From: CADEED01 sp035502995
GTDB lineage: Bacteria > Pseudomonadota > Gammaproteobacteria > Steroidobacterales > Steroidobacteraceae
NCBI GenBank assembly: GCA_035502995.1
Contig: DATJTW010000023.1
Coordinates: 1-64,000, forward strand
Reading direction: 5' to 3'
Length of the DNA stretch: 64,000 nucleotides
Part shown: positions 8,229-16,897 of the stretch, piece by piece
Position numbering within the stretch: the first letter of the stretch is position 1
Layout: the number at the start of each line of letters is the position of its first letter
Position numbers and translations under genes: made by a program
Notes under the pieces: generated by a model
The model's input: the letters and a program-made list of their open reading frames with translations, nothing else
Database searches by the model: none
Told to the model about the DNA's origin: nothing

Positions 8229-9482
8229 TCAATGCACCGCGCGATTCTGCTGCTCGGCCTTCGACGCGAGGCTGAACCGCGGTTCGACCCGGTTCAGCTT
8301 GCCGATCAGCAGTTGGCTGGCGTAGCGGCCGACCTCGGGGCCGTGCTTGAAGCCGTGTCCGCTGCCGGCGCCGACCAACAGCACGTTGCCGGCCGTGGGG
8401 TGACGGTCGATCAGCAGGTCGCCGTTCGAGCTGTTCTCGTACTGGCAGACGCGCTCTTCGTTGAGCGGCGCGTTCGCCAGCGCGGGGAAACGTTTGGATA
8501 GATAGGCCCGAACGTCGGCCAGCGCGCCGGGCGACGCGACGCGATCGCCGCGATCCGGATCCGCCGGCATCCCGTGCTTGTCGTGCGCCACCTTGAACCC
8601 GCGGCTCTCGATGTCCGGCATGCCGTAGAAAATGTCGCCATCGTTGAAATCCGCCCACCCGGGGAACGCGCCGAGCGCGAACCGCGCGTCGCCGGACGGC
8701 GTGCCGAAGAAGAACACTTCCTGTCGCGTGACGAAGATCCGCGGGCCCAGCAGCTGCGGGAACACCTTCGGCAACCAAGGGCCGCAGGCGAAGACGTAGT
8801 TGGCCGCCGAAAGCTTCGACCCATCCGCCAGCTCCACGGCATCCAGCGCCTTCGACGCATCCGGCGGCTTCACCGCGCCGACGCGATACTCGCCGCCGGC
8901 CTTCACGAACTGCTTGACCAGCGTCTGCACGGCGCGGCGCGCCATCAGCACGCCGAATTCGGGCTCGAACAACCCGACGGTGATGCCGTTCCAGTTCACC
9001 TGCGGCCAGCGCTGCTCCAGCGCGGCGTGGTCGAGCACGGTGGTGGGTAGTTTGAGCCGGGTGTGCACGTCGATGGACTGATCGACATAGGGCTCGCGCT
9101 TCTGGAAGAAGAACAACACGCCGCAGGGATGGAAGACGGGCAGCCCGGCGAGATCGGACAGCCACTTCCACTGCGCCAGCGAATCGAACGCGAAGCGCGT
9201 GTAGACCTCGTCGGCGCCGTAGGAGCCGCGCGTGAGGCGCGACTCGCCGCCGGACGAGGCGCGCGCGTTGGCGGCGCCGTAGGCATCGAGCAGCAGCACG
9301 CGTTGGCCCGCCTTGCGCAGATGCCACGCGGTCCACGCGCCGAACACGCCGGCGCCGATGACGATGGAATCCCAGCCCGGTTTGTTCACGGTGTTGTCCT
9401 TGGCGCGCGCGAGTTGCGTGCCGGCAAGGCCGGCGGCGAGCGTGGTCGCGATGGCGGCGCGGCGCGTGATGCGATTGCTCAT
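8229..9482 (-). CDS. Tat-exported FAD-dependent oxidoreductase, sarcosine/N-methyl amino acid oxidase-like (DAO family)
   Basis: A 417-residue flavoprotein. It begins with a Tat-type leader (NRITRRAAIATTLAAGLAG), then the Rossmann FAD motif VIGAGVFGAW at about residues 41-50 and RVLLLDAYG closing the dinucleotide fold. The C-terminal GAGSGHGFKHGPEVG is the second FAD-contact motif of the monomeric sarcosine oxidase/SolA group. It probably oxidises an N-methyl or D-amino acid, releasing H2O2. A folded flavoprotein exported by Tat is consistent with a periplasmic role. Cytosolic SolA lacks the leader, so this is a periplasmic variant. The substrate is not assignable. Confidence 0.82.
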   Translation of the reverse strand: MSNRITRRAAIATTLAAGLAGTQLARAKDNTVNKPGWDSIVIGAGVFGAWTAWHLRKAGQRVLLLDAYGAANARASSGGESRLTRGSYGADEVYTRFAFDSLAQWKWLSDLAGLPVFHPCGVLFFFQKREPYVDQSIDVHTRLKLPTTVLDHAALEQRWPQVNWNGITVGLFEPEFGVLMARRAVQTLVKQFVKAGGEYRVGAVKPPDASKALDAVELADGSKLSAANYVFACGPWLPKVFPQLLGPRIFVTRQEVFFFGTPSGDARFALGAFPGWADFNDGDIFYGMPDIESRGFKVAHDKHGMPADPDRGDRVASPGALADVRAYLSKRFPALANAPLNEERVCQYENSSNGDLLIDRHPTAGNVLLVGAGSGHGFKHGPEVGRYASQLLIGKLNRVEPRFSLASKAEQQNRAVH

Positions 9483-9496
9483 GCCGCGATACTAAA

Positions 9497-9613
9497 TGGG
9501 GTCAGACCCCATTTCCCAGCAAACGGGGTCTGACCCCATTTGCCAGGAAAAGGGGTCCGACCCCATTAAACGTGACTGTCCCCGTTTGCTAGGGAACGGG
9601 GACTGTCCCCATT
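9497..9613. repeat. Cluster of palindromic repeats, two sequence variants
   Basis: Five palindromic arms lie in tandem: three of the variant GGGGTCAGACCCC / GGGGTCTGACCCC / GGGGTCCGACCCC, then two GACTGTCCCC-type arms around CGTTTGCTAGGGAACGGG. Spacers resemble ATTTCCCAGCAAAC. The right end abuts the stop codon of the dehydrogenase gene at 9612. The cluster fills the gap between two genes on the same strand. Confidence 0.85.
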
Positions 9614-12600
9614 ACGGATGGCCGCCTTCGGCGGACGGCAGTGTCACGGGGCTCATCGCGCGCGGCTGGGTCTCTCCGAATTTCTCGCCGGCGCCGCCGC
9701 GCTGGCGATCGAGCATCTTCAGGAACGCGACGAGATCGCGCAGATCCTGCTTCGACAGCATCTGCCCGTAGATCTCCGGCATGCTCGACGGCGCGATGGT
9801 ACGCTGCTTCACGTCCTTCACCGCGATGTCCAGTGTCGAGCCATCGGCGCGCTTCAGCGTGACGGTCGACGCGGTCTCGTTCGCCACGGAGCCGGTCTCG
9901 GTCGAGCCGTTCGCCAGCTGGAACGTCACGATGTCGAACCCCGGCGCGATGTGCGCGCTCGGCTTCACCACCGACTCGAGCAGGTACTCGGCCGGATGTT
10001 GTTTGCCGATCAGCGAGAGATCCGGCCCGGCATCGCCGCCTTCGCCGCCGACCTTGTGGCAACGCACGCAGGGCAGGATGGCGTTGTCGAAGAACACGCC
10101 GGCGCCGCGGCGCGGTTCGCCGCCGGCCAGCGCGAACGAGAACGGGGCCAGCGCATTGCCGCCCGACGCCCACGTCGCCTGCTGCTTAGCCCAGCGCGTC
10201 TTCACGACCTGCGCCTGGCTCTTCTCCACGGCCTCGATCAGCTCGACCTGCGCGCCGGGCTGCACCTTGCCCTTCGCCAGCTGGTCGATCGCGCCCACCA
10301 GCAACGCCGGCGTCTCCGGCCGGTTCAATGACGCCAGCGACTGGAACGCCGCGCGCTGCTCGGCTTCGTTACCCGTCGCGGTGTAGCCGCGAATGATCGG
10401 CAGCGCCCGCTCGGGCGCGCGCTTCGCGACGATCTGCAACGCCGCCAGCTTCACGCCGCCGGCCTTCGATTTCTCCGCGGACTCGAGCGCCTTCAGCACT
10501 TCGGCCGCGTTGGCCGCGTCGAGCTGCTTCAGCGCCGCCACGCGCACCGCCTCGGGCGCCGACTCGTTGGCCACCGTGGCTGCCAGCGTCGCGCCGGCCG
10601 ACGCGAGTCCCAGCGAACCCACCGAGTCGATCGCGGCGAGCTGCACGTTCTCCGGCACGCCGTTCGCCAGTAGTTTGGGCAGCGCGGCAGCCAGGGCATC
10701 CGCGCCGGCCTTGCCGTCGCGCGCCGGCAGCGGGCGATACACGCCGACGATGCGATCGCGCGCCGGCGGTTTGCCCCACAGGCCGAGCTGCATCAGCGCC
10801 TCGGCGCGCATGCCGGCCTCGGCCTTGTCGTTCGCGGCGTAGTTGGCCAGCGCCACCGCGCGCGCGGAGCCGCCGACGCGGTAGTTCGCGTTCAGCGCAC
10901 GTTCCACCACCGCTTCGTCCTTCACGTTCGCCGTCGCCAGCTTGTCCGCGAGCGCGCGCAGCGCGTCGTTGACCGGCGCGTCGTTGATCGCCTCCGCCGC
11001 CTCGCGCGCGATGAAGGGATCGGCGTCGTCGACGAACTGCGCGATCGCGCCGTTCTTCAGCTCGCGATACACGAGCAACACGCCGAGGCGCACGGCGCCC
11101 GACGCATCCTTCGCGGCGGTGTTCAGCGCGTCGACCGAGCCACCGTTCTTCGCCACGATGCCCGCCAGCGCGTGCACCGCCACGAACCGCAGGTACGCAT
11201 CCTTGTCCGCATTCGTCTTCAACAACGCCAGCAAAGAAGGCGTCGCCTGGGCATCGCCCAGCTTGCCGAGGCTTTGCGCCGCGAAGTACTGCACGCGCGG
11301 CTCGGAATCCGCCAGCGCCTTGATCAGCGCGGCCGCCGACTTCCGGTCCCCGGCGTCGCCCAGGCCCTTCGCCGCCTGCGCACGCACCTCGCCATCCCTG
11401 TCGGCGAGTAGTTTGCCGAGCAGCGGATCGACCTTGCCGGTCGAACGCGCCAGCTGCGTCAATCCCCACACCGCGTGCAGCCGCGCCAGCGGCGCGTTGC
11501 CGCTGCCCTTCGCCACCTTCGCGAACACGGCCGCGCTCTTCGCGCCGCGCGACGCCAGCTCGAGCTGTGCCTCGAGGCGCGCGCGGCGATCCGGATGCGA
11601 CAGCAGCGCCGCCAGCTCCGCGTCACCGCGTTGCGTGAATCCTTCGGCCAGGATCTTCTTCAGTTCCGCGCTTTCCTTCACGTCCGCGGGGTTGGGGTTC
11701 ACCGGCGTGATGCCGTAGATGCGGCCCTTCTGCGACTTCGGCCAGCCATCCACCCAGTCGGAGAGATACAGCACGCCGTCGGGACCGAACGTCACGTCGG
11801 TCGGCAACACGCCGCCGATGAACTGCTGGCTCGACGTGGGCACGAACGTCGCGCCGTTCTGCTTGATCGTGTACGTCTGGATGCCGCTGCGCGCGATGCT
11901 GCCCTTGAAATGCGTGATGAAGAAATGGCCCGCGTACTGCTTCGACAGGCCGGTGCCCGGGTAGTAAGTCAGGCCGGACGGACCGTCCTCGATGTTGCAT
12001 ATCGGCGGCAGTAGATAGGCGGGGCGGCCGTCGAAGCGCGGCTTCCACAGGCCTTCGCGGATCCACGGGCCGCCGCGCCCGCGCGGCGCGTGCTGGTAAC
12101 CGACGCGCCAGCCGCTGTCGCCGCCCTCGGCGACGTACACCAGGCGCTCCATGTCGCTCTGGTCGCTGTCGTTGTCGCCCGTGAAGAGGTTGCCGTGCTC
12201 GTCGAACACCAGCTCCTGCGGATTGCGCAGGCCGCGATGCACGACCTCGAGCTCCGTGCCGTCTGGATTCGAGCGATACACCGCGCCTTCATCCGGGAAG
12301 TCGACGGTCTTGCCGTCCGGTCCCTTCACGTGCGCGCCGCGGTCGCCGATCGAGAAGTAGATCTTGCCGTCGTGGCCCATCGCCAGGCCGTGGAAATCGT
12401 GGCCCGTGAAGTTGAAGCGCACGCCGAAGCCGCGCAGCAGCTCGTTCTTCTTCACCGAGCCGTCCTTCTGCTCGTCGAGACGCCAGAGGCTCGGGATGTC
12501 GGTGAACCAGACCTGGCCGTGGCGCGCCAGCACGCCGGAGGCGATGCCGTCGAGCTCGCCGTTGAAGCCGTCGGCGAACACGCGCGACGAATCGGCCTTG

Positions 12601-13055
12601 CCGTCGCCGTCCTTGTCCTCGACGAGGCGCACGACTTCGCTCTCGATGGCGAACTGCTTCGCCGCCTCTTCGCCGAACACCTCGTGCTGCATCTTCAGCC
12701 GGTCTTCGATCGTGCGGTTCGCGAGGTCGCGTTCGAGCATGCCCATGTAGTCGCGGATGTCGAGCACGCTGGTGCGGTAGCGATACGTCTCGGAGACGAA
12801 CAGGCGGCCCTTCTCGTCGAAGTCGATGGCGACGGGGTTCGCGAGCATCGGCTCGGCAGCCCACAATTTCGCCTGCAGGTCCTTCGGCAGCGAGAAGCGC
12901 TTGATCGCGAGCTGGGCGTCATCGGAGGCCGGGTCCATGACCGGCGTGGGCAATCGTTCGACTTTCTCGAGTTCGAGTTGCTGTGCGGAGACGAGGGCGG
13001 TGGCGCCGAAGAAGGCAACGACGGAGAGACGGGACAGCAGAACGGAAGGTTTCAT
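9612..13055 (-). CDS. PVC-type membrane dehydrogenase: beta-propeller, HEAT repeats and C-terminal cytochrome c
   Basis: A 1147-residue exported protein. The signal peptide ends near ATALVSA-QQ. Residues ~30-470 form a glucose/sorbosone dehydrogenase-like propeller (blades with FGPDGVLYLSDW, LVFDEHGNLFTGDNDSDQSD), ~480-960 are HEAT-like alpha repeats, and ~970-1147 hold a single c-type haem site CVRCH (about residue 995) followed by GPDLSLIG, as in PVC-type haem-binding CxxCH proteins. It probably oxidises a sugar or polyol in the periplasm and passes electrons to its haem. The start at 13055 begins the signal peptide; an upstream start would add 46 implausible residues. This three-part architecture is best known from Planctomycetes/Verrucomicrobia and Bacteroidetes. 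The stop codon touches a repeat cluster. Confidence 0.88.
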   Translation of the reverse strand: MKPSVLLSRLSVVAFFGATALVSAQQLELEKVERLPTPVMDPASDDAQLAIKRFSLPKDLQAKLWAAEPMLANPVAIDFDEKGRLFVSETYRYRTSVLDIRDYMGMLERDLANRTIEDRLKMQHEVFGEEAAKQFAIESEVVRLVEDKDGDGKADSSRVFADGFNGELDGIASGVLARHGQVWFTDIPSLWRLDEQKDGSVKKNELLRGFGVRFNFTGHDFHGLAMGHDGKIYFSIGDRGAHVKGPDGKTVDFPDEGAVYRSNPDGTELEVVHRGLRNPQELVFDEHGNLFTGDNDSDQSDMERLVYVAEGGDSGWRVGYQHAPRGRGGPWIREGLWKPRFDGRPAYLLPPICNIEDGPSGLTYYPGTGLSKQYAGHFFITHFKGSIARSGIQTYTIKQNGATFVPTSSQQFIGGVLPTDVTFGPDGVLYLSDWVDGWPKSQKGRIYGITPVNPNPADVKESAELKKILAEGFTQRGDAELAALLSHPDRRARLEAQLELASRGAKSAAVFAKVAKGSGNAPLARLHAVWGLTQLARSTGKVDPLLGKLLADRDGEVRAQAAKGLGDAGDRKSAAALIKALADSEPRVQYFAAQSLGKLGDAQATPSLLALLKTNADKDAYLRFVAVHALAGIVAKNGGSVDALNTAAKDASGAVRLGVLLVYRELKNGAIAQFVDDADPFIAREAAEAINDAPVNDALRALADKLATANVKDEAVVERALNANYRVGGSARAVALANYAANDKAEAGMRAEALMQLGLWGKPPARDRIVGVYRPLPARDGKAGADALAAALPKLLANGVPENVQLAAIDSVGSLGLASAGATLAATVANESAPEAVRVAALKQLDAANAAEVLKALESAEKSKAGGVKLAALQIVAKRAPERALPIIRGYTATGNEAEQRAAFQSLASLNRPETPALLVGAIDQLAKGKVQPGAQVELIEAVEKSQAQVVKTRWAKQQATWASGGNALAPFSFALAGGEPRRGAGVFFDNAILPCVRCHKVGGEGGDAGPDLSLIGKQHPAEYLLESVVKPSAHIAPGFDIVTFQLANGSTETGSVANETASTVTLKRADGSTLDIAVKDVKQRTIAPSSMPEIYGQMLSKQDLRDLVAFLKMLDRQRGGAGEKFGETQPRAMSPVTLPSAEGGHP

Positions 13056-13100
13056 GGGTTCCCGGTAAGTACGAGTAATGAAAGGGCTTGCAGGCGCCGC

Positions 13101-13115
13101 ACTATATATAAGTGT
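13101..13115 (-). promoter_or_regulatory. AT-rich promoter-like motif ACACTTATATAT (minus strand)
   Basis: Read on the minus strand, ACACTTATATAT lies 48 bases before the ATG of the dehydrogenase gene and is followed by GCGGCGCCTG. An almost identical block lies 50 bases before the YgiQ-type gene (29245). TATATA-like -10 function is likely. Confidence 0.5.
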
Positions 13116-13172
13116 GGCGCCGGAGAGCAGGGTGCCCGCGGAACCCGCCCGGACGCGTGTATTCTCGCGCGC

Positions 13173-13997
13173 GTGAAGTCGGTTCGTTCCCACAAGTCGA
13201 CCCTGGCGCTGGCAGTCGCGGTGATTGGCGCGCTGGTGACCTGGTATTCCTCGCGCGAGGAGCAGCAGTCACCCGCGTCGCCACGGGAAACGGCGCCAAC
13301 CCGTCAAGAGACGCGCGACGGCGGAAAACCCGTGGTTCCGGGCGCGCCGGCGAGCACTGCCGCGCGTTTCGATTTCTACCTGCTGTCGATGAGCCTGCAC
13401 GCGGCGTTCTGCGCCGACGGCCACTCGCGCAAACCCGAATGCCAGGCGCGCGCGGCGCGCCCGCTGGTGATCCACGGCCTGTGGCCCGAGAACCGCGAGC
13501 CCGGCGCGTATCCGCGCGATTGCCCCGCGCCGCGCCTCGATCTCGATCCCGCGCTGGCGTCCGAACTGGAGACCTACATGCCCGGCATGCGCGACGACCT
13601 GCACGAACACGAGTGGCGCAAACACGGCGGCTGCAGCGGCCTCGACGACGACGTCTATTTCCGCGACGCGTTGACCCTCGCGCGCGAGCTCGACGCGGCG
13701 CTGGCCGCCCGACTAACTACCCTGGCCGGCGGCGAGACCAGCGCGCGCGAGCTGCGCGCGTACGCCGACCAGTTCCACCCCAGACTCGGCGCGACGCTCG
13801 TGCTCCAGTGCCGCACGCTGCGCGACGCGCCGGCGGCGCAGCGGCAACGGCCGTTCCTCGTCGAAGTCCGGCAGTGCGTGGACAACGACGGCCCCGGCGG
13901 CGCGCCCGGCACGCCGCTCGATTGCGCGAGCGTCGATCGCCGCGACCAGGGTTGCGGCGGCAGCTTCCGCATCGCCGCCGCGCGGGGCCGGCCGTGA
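13173..13997 (+). CDS. Ribonuclease T2 family endoribonuclease, secreted
   Basis: A 274-residue protein starting with GTG. Residues 8-26 are a signal/anchor helix, followed by a Pro/Thr-rich linker. Both T2 catalytic boxes are intact: CAS I in VIHGLWPE (His about 101) and CAS II in HEHEWRKHGGC (His 146, Glu 147, His 151). Four or more Cys match the disulphides of the family. It cleaves RNA without strong base specificity, like E. coli RNase I, in the periplasm. TATTCT lies seven bases before the GTG, so the mRNA may be leaderless. The next gene overlaps its stop (GTGA). Confidence 0.9.
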   Translation: MKSVRSHKSTLALAVAVIGALVTWYSSREEQQSPASPRETAPTRQETRDGGKPVVPGAPASTAARFDFYLLSMSLHAAFCADGHSRKPECQARAARPLVIHGLWPENREPGAYPRDCPAPRLDLDPALASELETYMPGMRDDLHEHEWRKHGGCSGLDDDVYFRDALTLARELDAALAARLTTLAGGETSARELRAYADQFHPRLGATLVLQCRTLRDAPAAQRQRPFLVEVRQCVDNDGPGGAPGTPLDCASVDRRDQGCGGSFRIAAARGRP

Positions 13998-14308
13998 ACG
14001 AACAGATCCAGGGGCTGATCGTCGCGTACGTCGCGACGGCGGTGCCGTTCCTCGGCGCGTTGCTGATGATGCGCGCCGACCGCCGCGCGTATTTCCGCTG
14101 GCCTGTCTACTCGGCGATGGTGATGGTGCTGGGCGTCGTGTTGTGGAACGTGGCGCGCCGTCACCTGCCGCCGACCTGGGAGCTGACGCATGCCGGTGCG
14201 CTGTATTACGCGGCACTGAGTCTCTATTTCGCGCTCGGACTCGGCTTCGGGGTCTTGCTGGGAAAACTCACACGGCGTAAAACCGATCCCGAACAAACAC
14301 CGGGGTGA
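13994..14308 (+). CDS. Small membrane protein coupled to RNase T2
   Basis: A 104-residue protein beginning in a GTGA overlap with the RNase T2 stop codon. It has three hydrophobic segments (residues ~7-25, 35-52 and 68-90) and a charged tail ending KLTRRKTDPEQTPG. No family is recognised. Translational coupling suggests it is made together with the nuclease, but no functional link is known. Confidence 0.65.
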   Translation: MNEQIQGLIVAYVATAVPFLGALLMMRADRRAYFRWPVYSAMVMVLGVVLWNVARRHLPPTWELTHAGALYYAALSLYFALGLGFGVLLGKLTRRKTDPEQTPG

Positions 14309-14313
14309 TTCGA

Positions 14314-14505
14314 ATGGCCATCAAGAAGAAAGCCAAGTCTCCGACCAAGGCGGAGATCGCCAAGCTGCGCAAGGAGCTCAACGCCGTGACCGAGAAATTC
14401 TTCGCCAACTACGGCGGAACCTACGATTTCGTGATGATGGGCCCGCCCGGCCCGCGCCCGCCGCCGAAGATCGACTGGAACATCCTCAATCTTTCTTCTT
14501 ATTGA
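14314..14505 (+). CDS. 63-residue basic peptide with PGPRPPPK motif
   Basis: The peptide has a lysine-rich helical N-terminal half (AIKKKAKSPTKAEIAKLRKEL), then FFANYGGTYDFVMMGPPGPRPPPK and a short tail ending LNLSSY. The PGPRPPPK string recurs near the N-terminus of the protein at 16898, on the other side of the CadC-like regulator. The ATG at 14314 has GGGG upstream. Its 3' end overlaps the 3' end of the convergent regulator gene by 20 bases. It may be a small secreted or ribosomally made peptide, but that is speculation; no family is recognised. Confidence 0.55.
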   Translation: MAIKKKAKSPTKAEIAKLRKELNAVTEKFFANYGGTYDFVMMGPPGPRPPPKIDWNILNLSSY

Positions 14506-16762
14506 TCCAGTCGAGATCCACGCCCTGTAGATAGGGCTCGCGGCTCGCGCGCCAGGTGGCGCGCCAGCCGCGCGCATACGCGGTGCGCAGCGCCTTCTCG
14601 GCCTCGCGCGTCTTTCCCTGCAGTGCCAGCGACTCCGCGCGCATCGTGTACGCGCCGAAGTGCTTGCCGCCGTTCTCTTCGTACGTGTCGAGCAGGCCGT
14701 CGAGCCGCTTCAGCATGCGCAGCGCCATCGCGCGGTCGCCGTTGCCGCGGATCTCGATGCCGGCGCGCAGCAGCGCCGCGGAGTAGCCGTAGCGGATCTG
14801 GCTGCCGTCGTAGAGATCGGCCGTCGACAGCGGCACGATCTTCTCCGCATGCGCCAGCGTGGCGCGCGCCGACACGGACTCGCCGGCGATGAACTGCAGC
14901 CACGCGAGCTCGGTGAGATCCGCGCTGGTCGCGGCCTTGCGCGTGAGATCCCGCGCGTCCATCCAGGTCTTCAATCCGGCCGCGCCGCTCTCCGCGAACA
15001 CGACGCCGCCCTCGCGCGCCAGCCGGTAGAACGAGCCGTCGTCCGGCACCTTGTCGATGACCGCGCGCGCCTCGGCGGTGCGGCCCAGCGTCGTCAGCAG
15101 GTCTATCTTCTGCGCCGCCAGCAGCACGTCGTTCGGCGCGAGCGCGATCGCCTTGTCCACCCATTGCAACGCGGCTTCCGTCTCGCCCTGCGCGCGCGCG
15201 AGGAACGACGTCGCCAGCGGTCCCCACGAGTTCGTCGGATCGAGCTCGCGCGCGGTGGCGCAGGCGGTCTCCGCGGTCTTGAACTCGCCGAGATCCATCA
15301 GCTCCTGGCAGGCGAACACCTGCGGATTCCAGTCGCGCGGATCGAGCCGCGCGGCGATCGAGAAGCGCTCGATCGCCTTGTTCGGATCGCCGCGCCGGTC
15401 GTAGTAGATGCCGAGGAAGCGGTGGCTCGCCGAATCGTTCGGATTCAGCTTCGTCGCCTGCTGCAGCAGCGGCAGCGCCTCCTCGAACTTGTACTGCTCG
15501 GTGAGCATCCAGCCCTTCGCGGCGTACGCGTCCGCGAGCTTCGGCGACAGCGAGATCGCGCGGTTCAGCAGCGGCTCGACCTCGATCGACACGTCCTCGA
15601 GCGGCATGCGGTTCAGCGAGATGCCGTTCATCAGCGATTCGCTCAGGCCGACCAGCGCCAGCGCATACCCCGGATCCGCATCGATGGCGCGCCGGAAATA
15701 TTCGATCGCCTTCAGGTTGTCCTCGGCGGTGCGGCGGCGCTGGCGTTGTTTGCCGAGCAGGTAGTACTCGAGCGCCTCGGCGTTGCCGTACTTGCGCTCG
15801 GCCCAGCGCTCGGCGGTGTCCGCGGAGAGCTCGAGGTGCAGCGCCTCGGCGACGGAGCGCGACACCACGTCCTCGACCGCGAAGATGTCGCCGACCGGCT
15901 GGTCGTACGAGCGCGACCAGATGTGCAGGCCCGTGTCCGCGGCGATCAACTGCACGGTGATCCGCAGCTGCGCGCCGGAGCGGCGCAGGCTGCCCTCGAG
16001 GATGTGCGTGGCGCCGAGCGATTTGCCGATCGTGCGCACGTCCGTGTTCTTGCCCTTGAACGAGAACGCGGAGGTGCGCGCGACCACGCGCAGCGTCGGG
16101 ATGTGCGCGAGCCAGTTGGAGAGCTCCTCGGTGAGGCCGTCGCACAGCGCCTGCTCGTTCTGGTCGATGCTCATGTCGACCAGCGGCAGTACGACGATCG
16201 TCGGGAAGGATTCTTCCGACGTGCGCGCGGACAGCAGCCCGCCCGGCATGCGCCAGACGACCACCGCCAGCACCGCCGCCAGGATGAGCGCACCGAACCC
16301 GAGTATCAGCCGGCGCAGCGGCGCGCGTCGGTCCGACGCCCGCCGGCCGATGACCTGGCCCGTTTCATAAGGAGTGGGGACATAGTCCGAGGACAGGGCC
16401 GGCAGCGAGATGGTGGTCTGGGTCGGCGCCGGGACCGGGGGCGCCGGCTCGAGGGTCGCGACGAACCGGTAGCCCTTGCGCGGCAGGGTCTCGATGTAAC
16501 GCGGGGTCTCGGCATCGTCGCCGAGGGCGATGCGCAGCTTGCGCATGGCGCTGTTCAGGCCGGTATCGAACTCCACGACGCCGGTCGGCCAGAGGCGGGC
16601 GATCAACTGCTCGCGGGTGACCAGCTCCCCGGGGCGCCGGACCAGCTCTTCCAGGATCTGGAGGGGCTGGTCCTGCAGGCGATGGGTGCTGCCGTTTTTC
16701 GAGATTTCTCCCGAATCGAAATCGACCAGCCACCCGTCGAACCGTGCTTCGCGCTTGTCCAT
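14486..16762 (-). CDS. CadC-like membrane-bound transcriptional regulator with FlgO-like and TPR domains
   Basis: A 758-residue protein. Residues 1-105 form an OmpR/PhoB-type winged helix (LVTREQLIARLWPTG, LNSAMRKLRIALGDDAETPRYIETLPRKGYRFVA), as in ToxR/CadC regulators without a receiver domain. One membrane helix follows at about 155-175. The periplasmic part has a FlgO/TolB-like domain (IVVLPLVDMS...LCDGLTEELSNWL, ~190-320) and TPR-like helical repeats to the end. Such proteins bind DNA while tethered in the inner membrane and sense periplasmic signals. The ATG at 16762 is preferred to a GTG 15 bases earlier. The two flanking PGPRPPPK genes are likely targets or partners, which is inference. 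Confidence 0.85.
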   Translation of the reverse strand: MDKREARFDGWLVDFDSGEISKNGSTHRLQDQPLQILEELVRRPGELVTREQLIARLWPTGVVEFDTGLNSAMRKLRIALGDDAETPRYIETLPRKGYRFVATLEPAPPVPAPTQTTISLPALSSDYVPTPYETGQVIGRRASDRRAPLRRLILGFGALILAAVLAVVVWRMPGGLLSARTSEESFPTIVVLPLVDMSIDQNEQALCDGLTEELSNWLAHIPTLRVVARTSAFSFKGKNTDVRTIGKSLGATHILEGSLRRSGAQLRITVQLIAADTGLHIWSRSYDQPVGDIFAVEDVVSRSVAEALHLELSADTAERWAERKYGNAEALEYYLLGKQRQRRRTAEDNLKAIEYFRRAIDADPGYALALVGLSESLMNGISLNRMPLEDVSIEVEPLLNRAISLSPKLADAYAAKGWMLTEQYKFEEALPLLQQATKLNPNDSASHRFLGIYYDRRGDPNKAIERFSIAARLDPRDWNPQVFACQELMDLGEFKTAETACATARELDPTNSWGPLATSFLARAQGETEAALQWVDKAIALAPNDVLLAAQKIDLLTTLGRTAEARAVIDKVPDDGSFYRLAREGGVVFAESGAAGLKTWMDARDLTRKAATSADLTELAWLQFIAGESVSARATLAHAEKIVPLSTADLYDGSQIRYGYSAALLRAGIEIRGNGDRAMALRMLKRLDGLLDTYEENGGKHFGAYTMRAESLALQGKTREAEKALRTAYARGWRATWRASREPYLQGVDLDWINKKKD

Positions 16763-16885
16763 GCACCCGCCAGACACCCAGGGATGCGAATCATAGACAA
16801 GTCAGCGCGGGATCATGGACCGTCCATCGAGTCCGGGCACCGTTCGGCGCGAGTCTCGACCCCAACGAGTCCATAGAGACGAATC

Positions 16886-16891
16886 AGGAGG
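16886..16891 (+). promoter_or_regulatory. Strong ribosome binding site AGGAGG
   Basis: A perfect AGGAGG six bases before the ATG at 16898. It fixes the start of the PGPRPPPK protein and implies strong translation. Few genes in this window have so full a site. Confidence 0.8.
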
Positions 16892-16897
16892 TCGATC

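Noticed and set aside
9497..9613. Insertion sequence remnant
   Set aside because: No transposase fragment, terminal inverted repeats or target duplication is present; the elements are short tandem palindromes.
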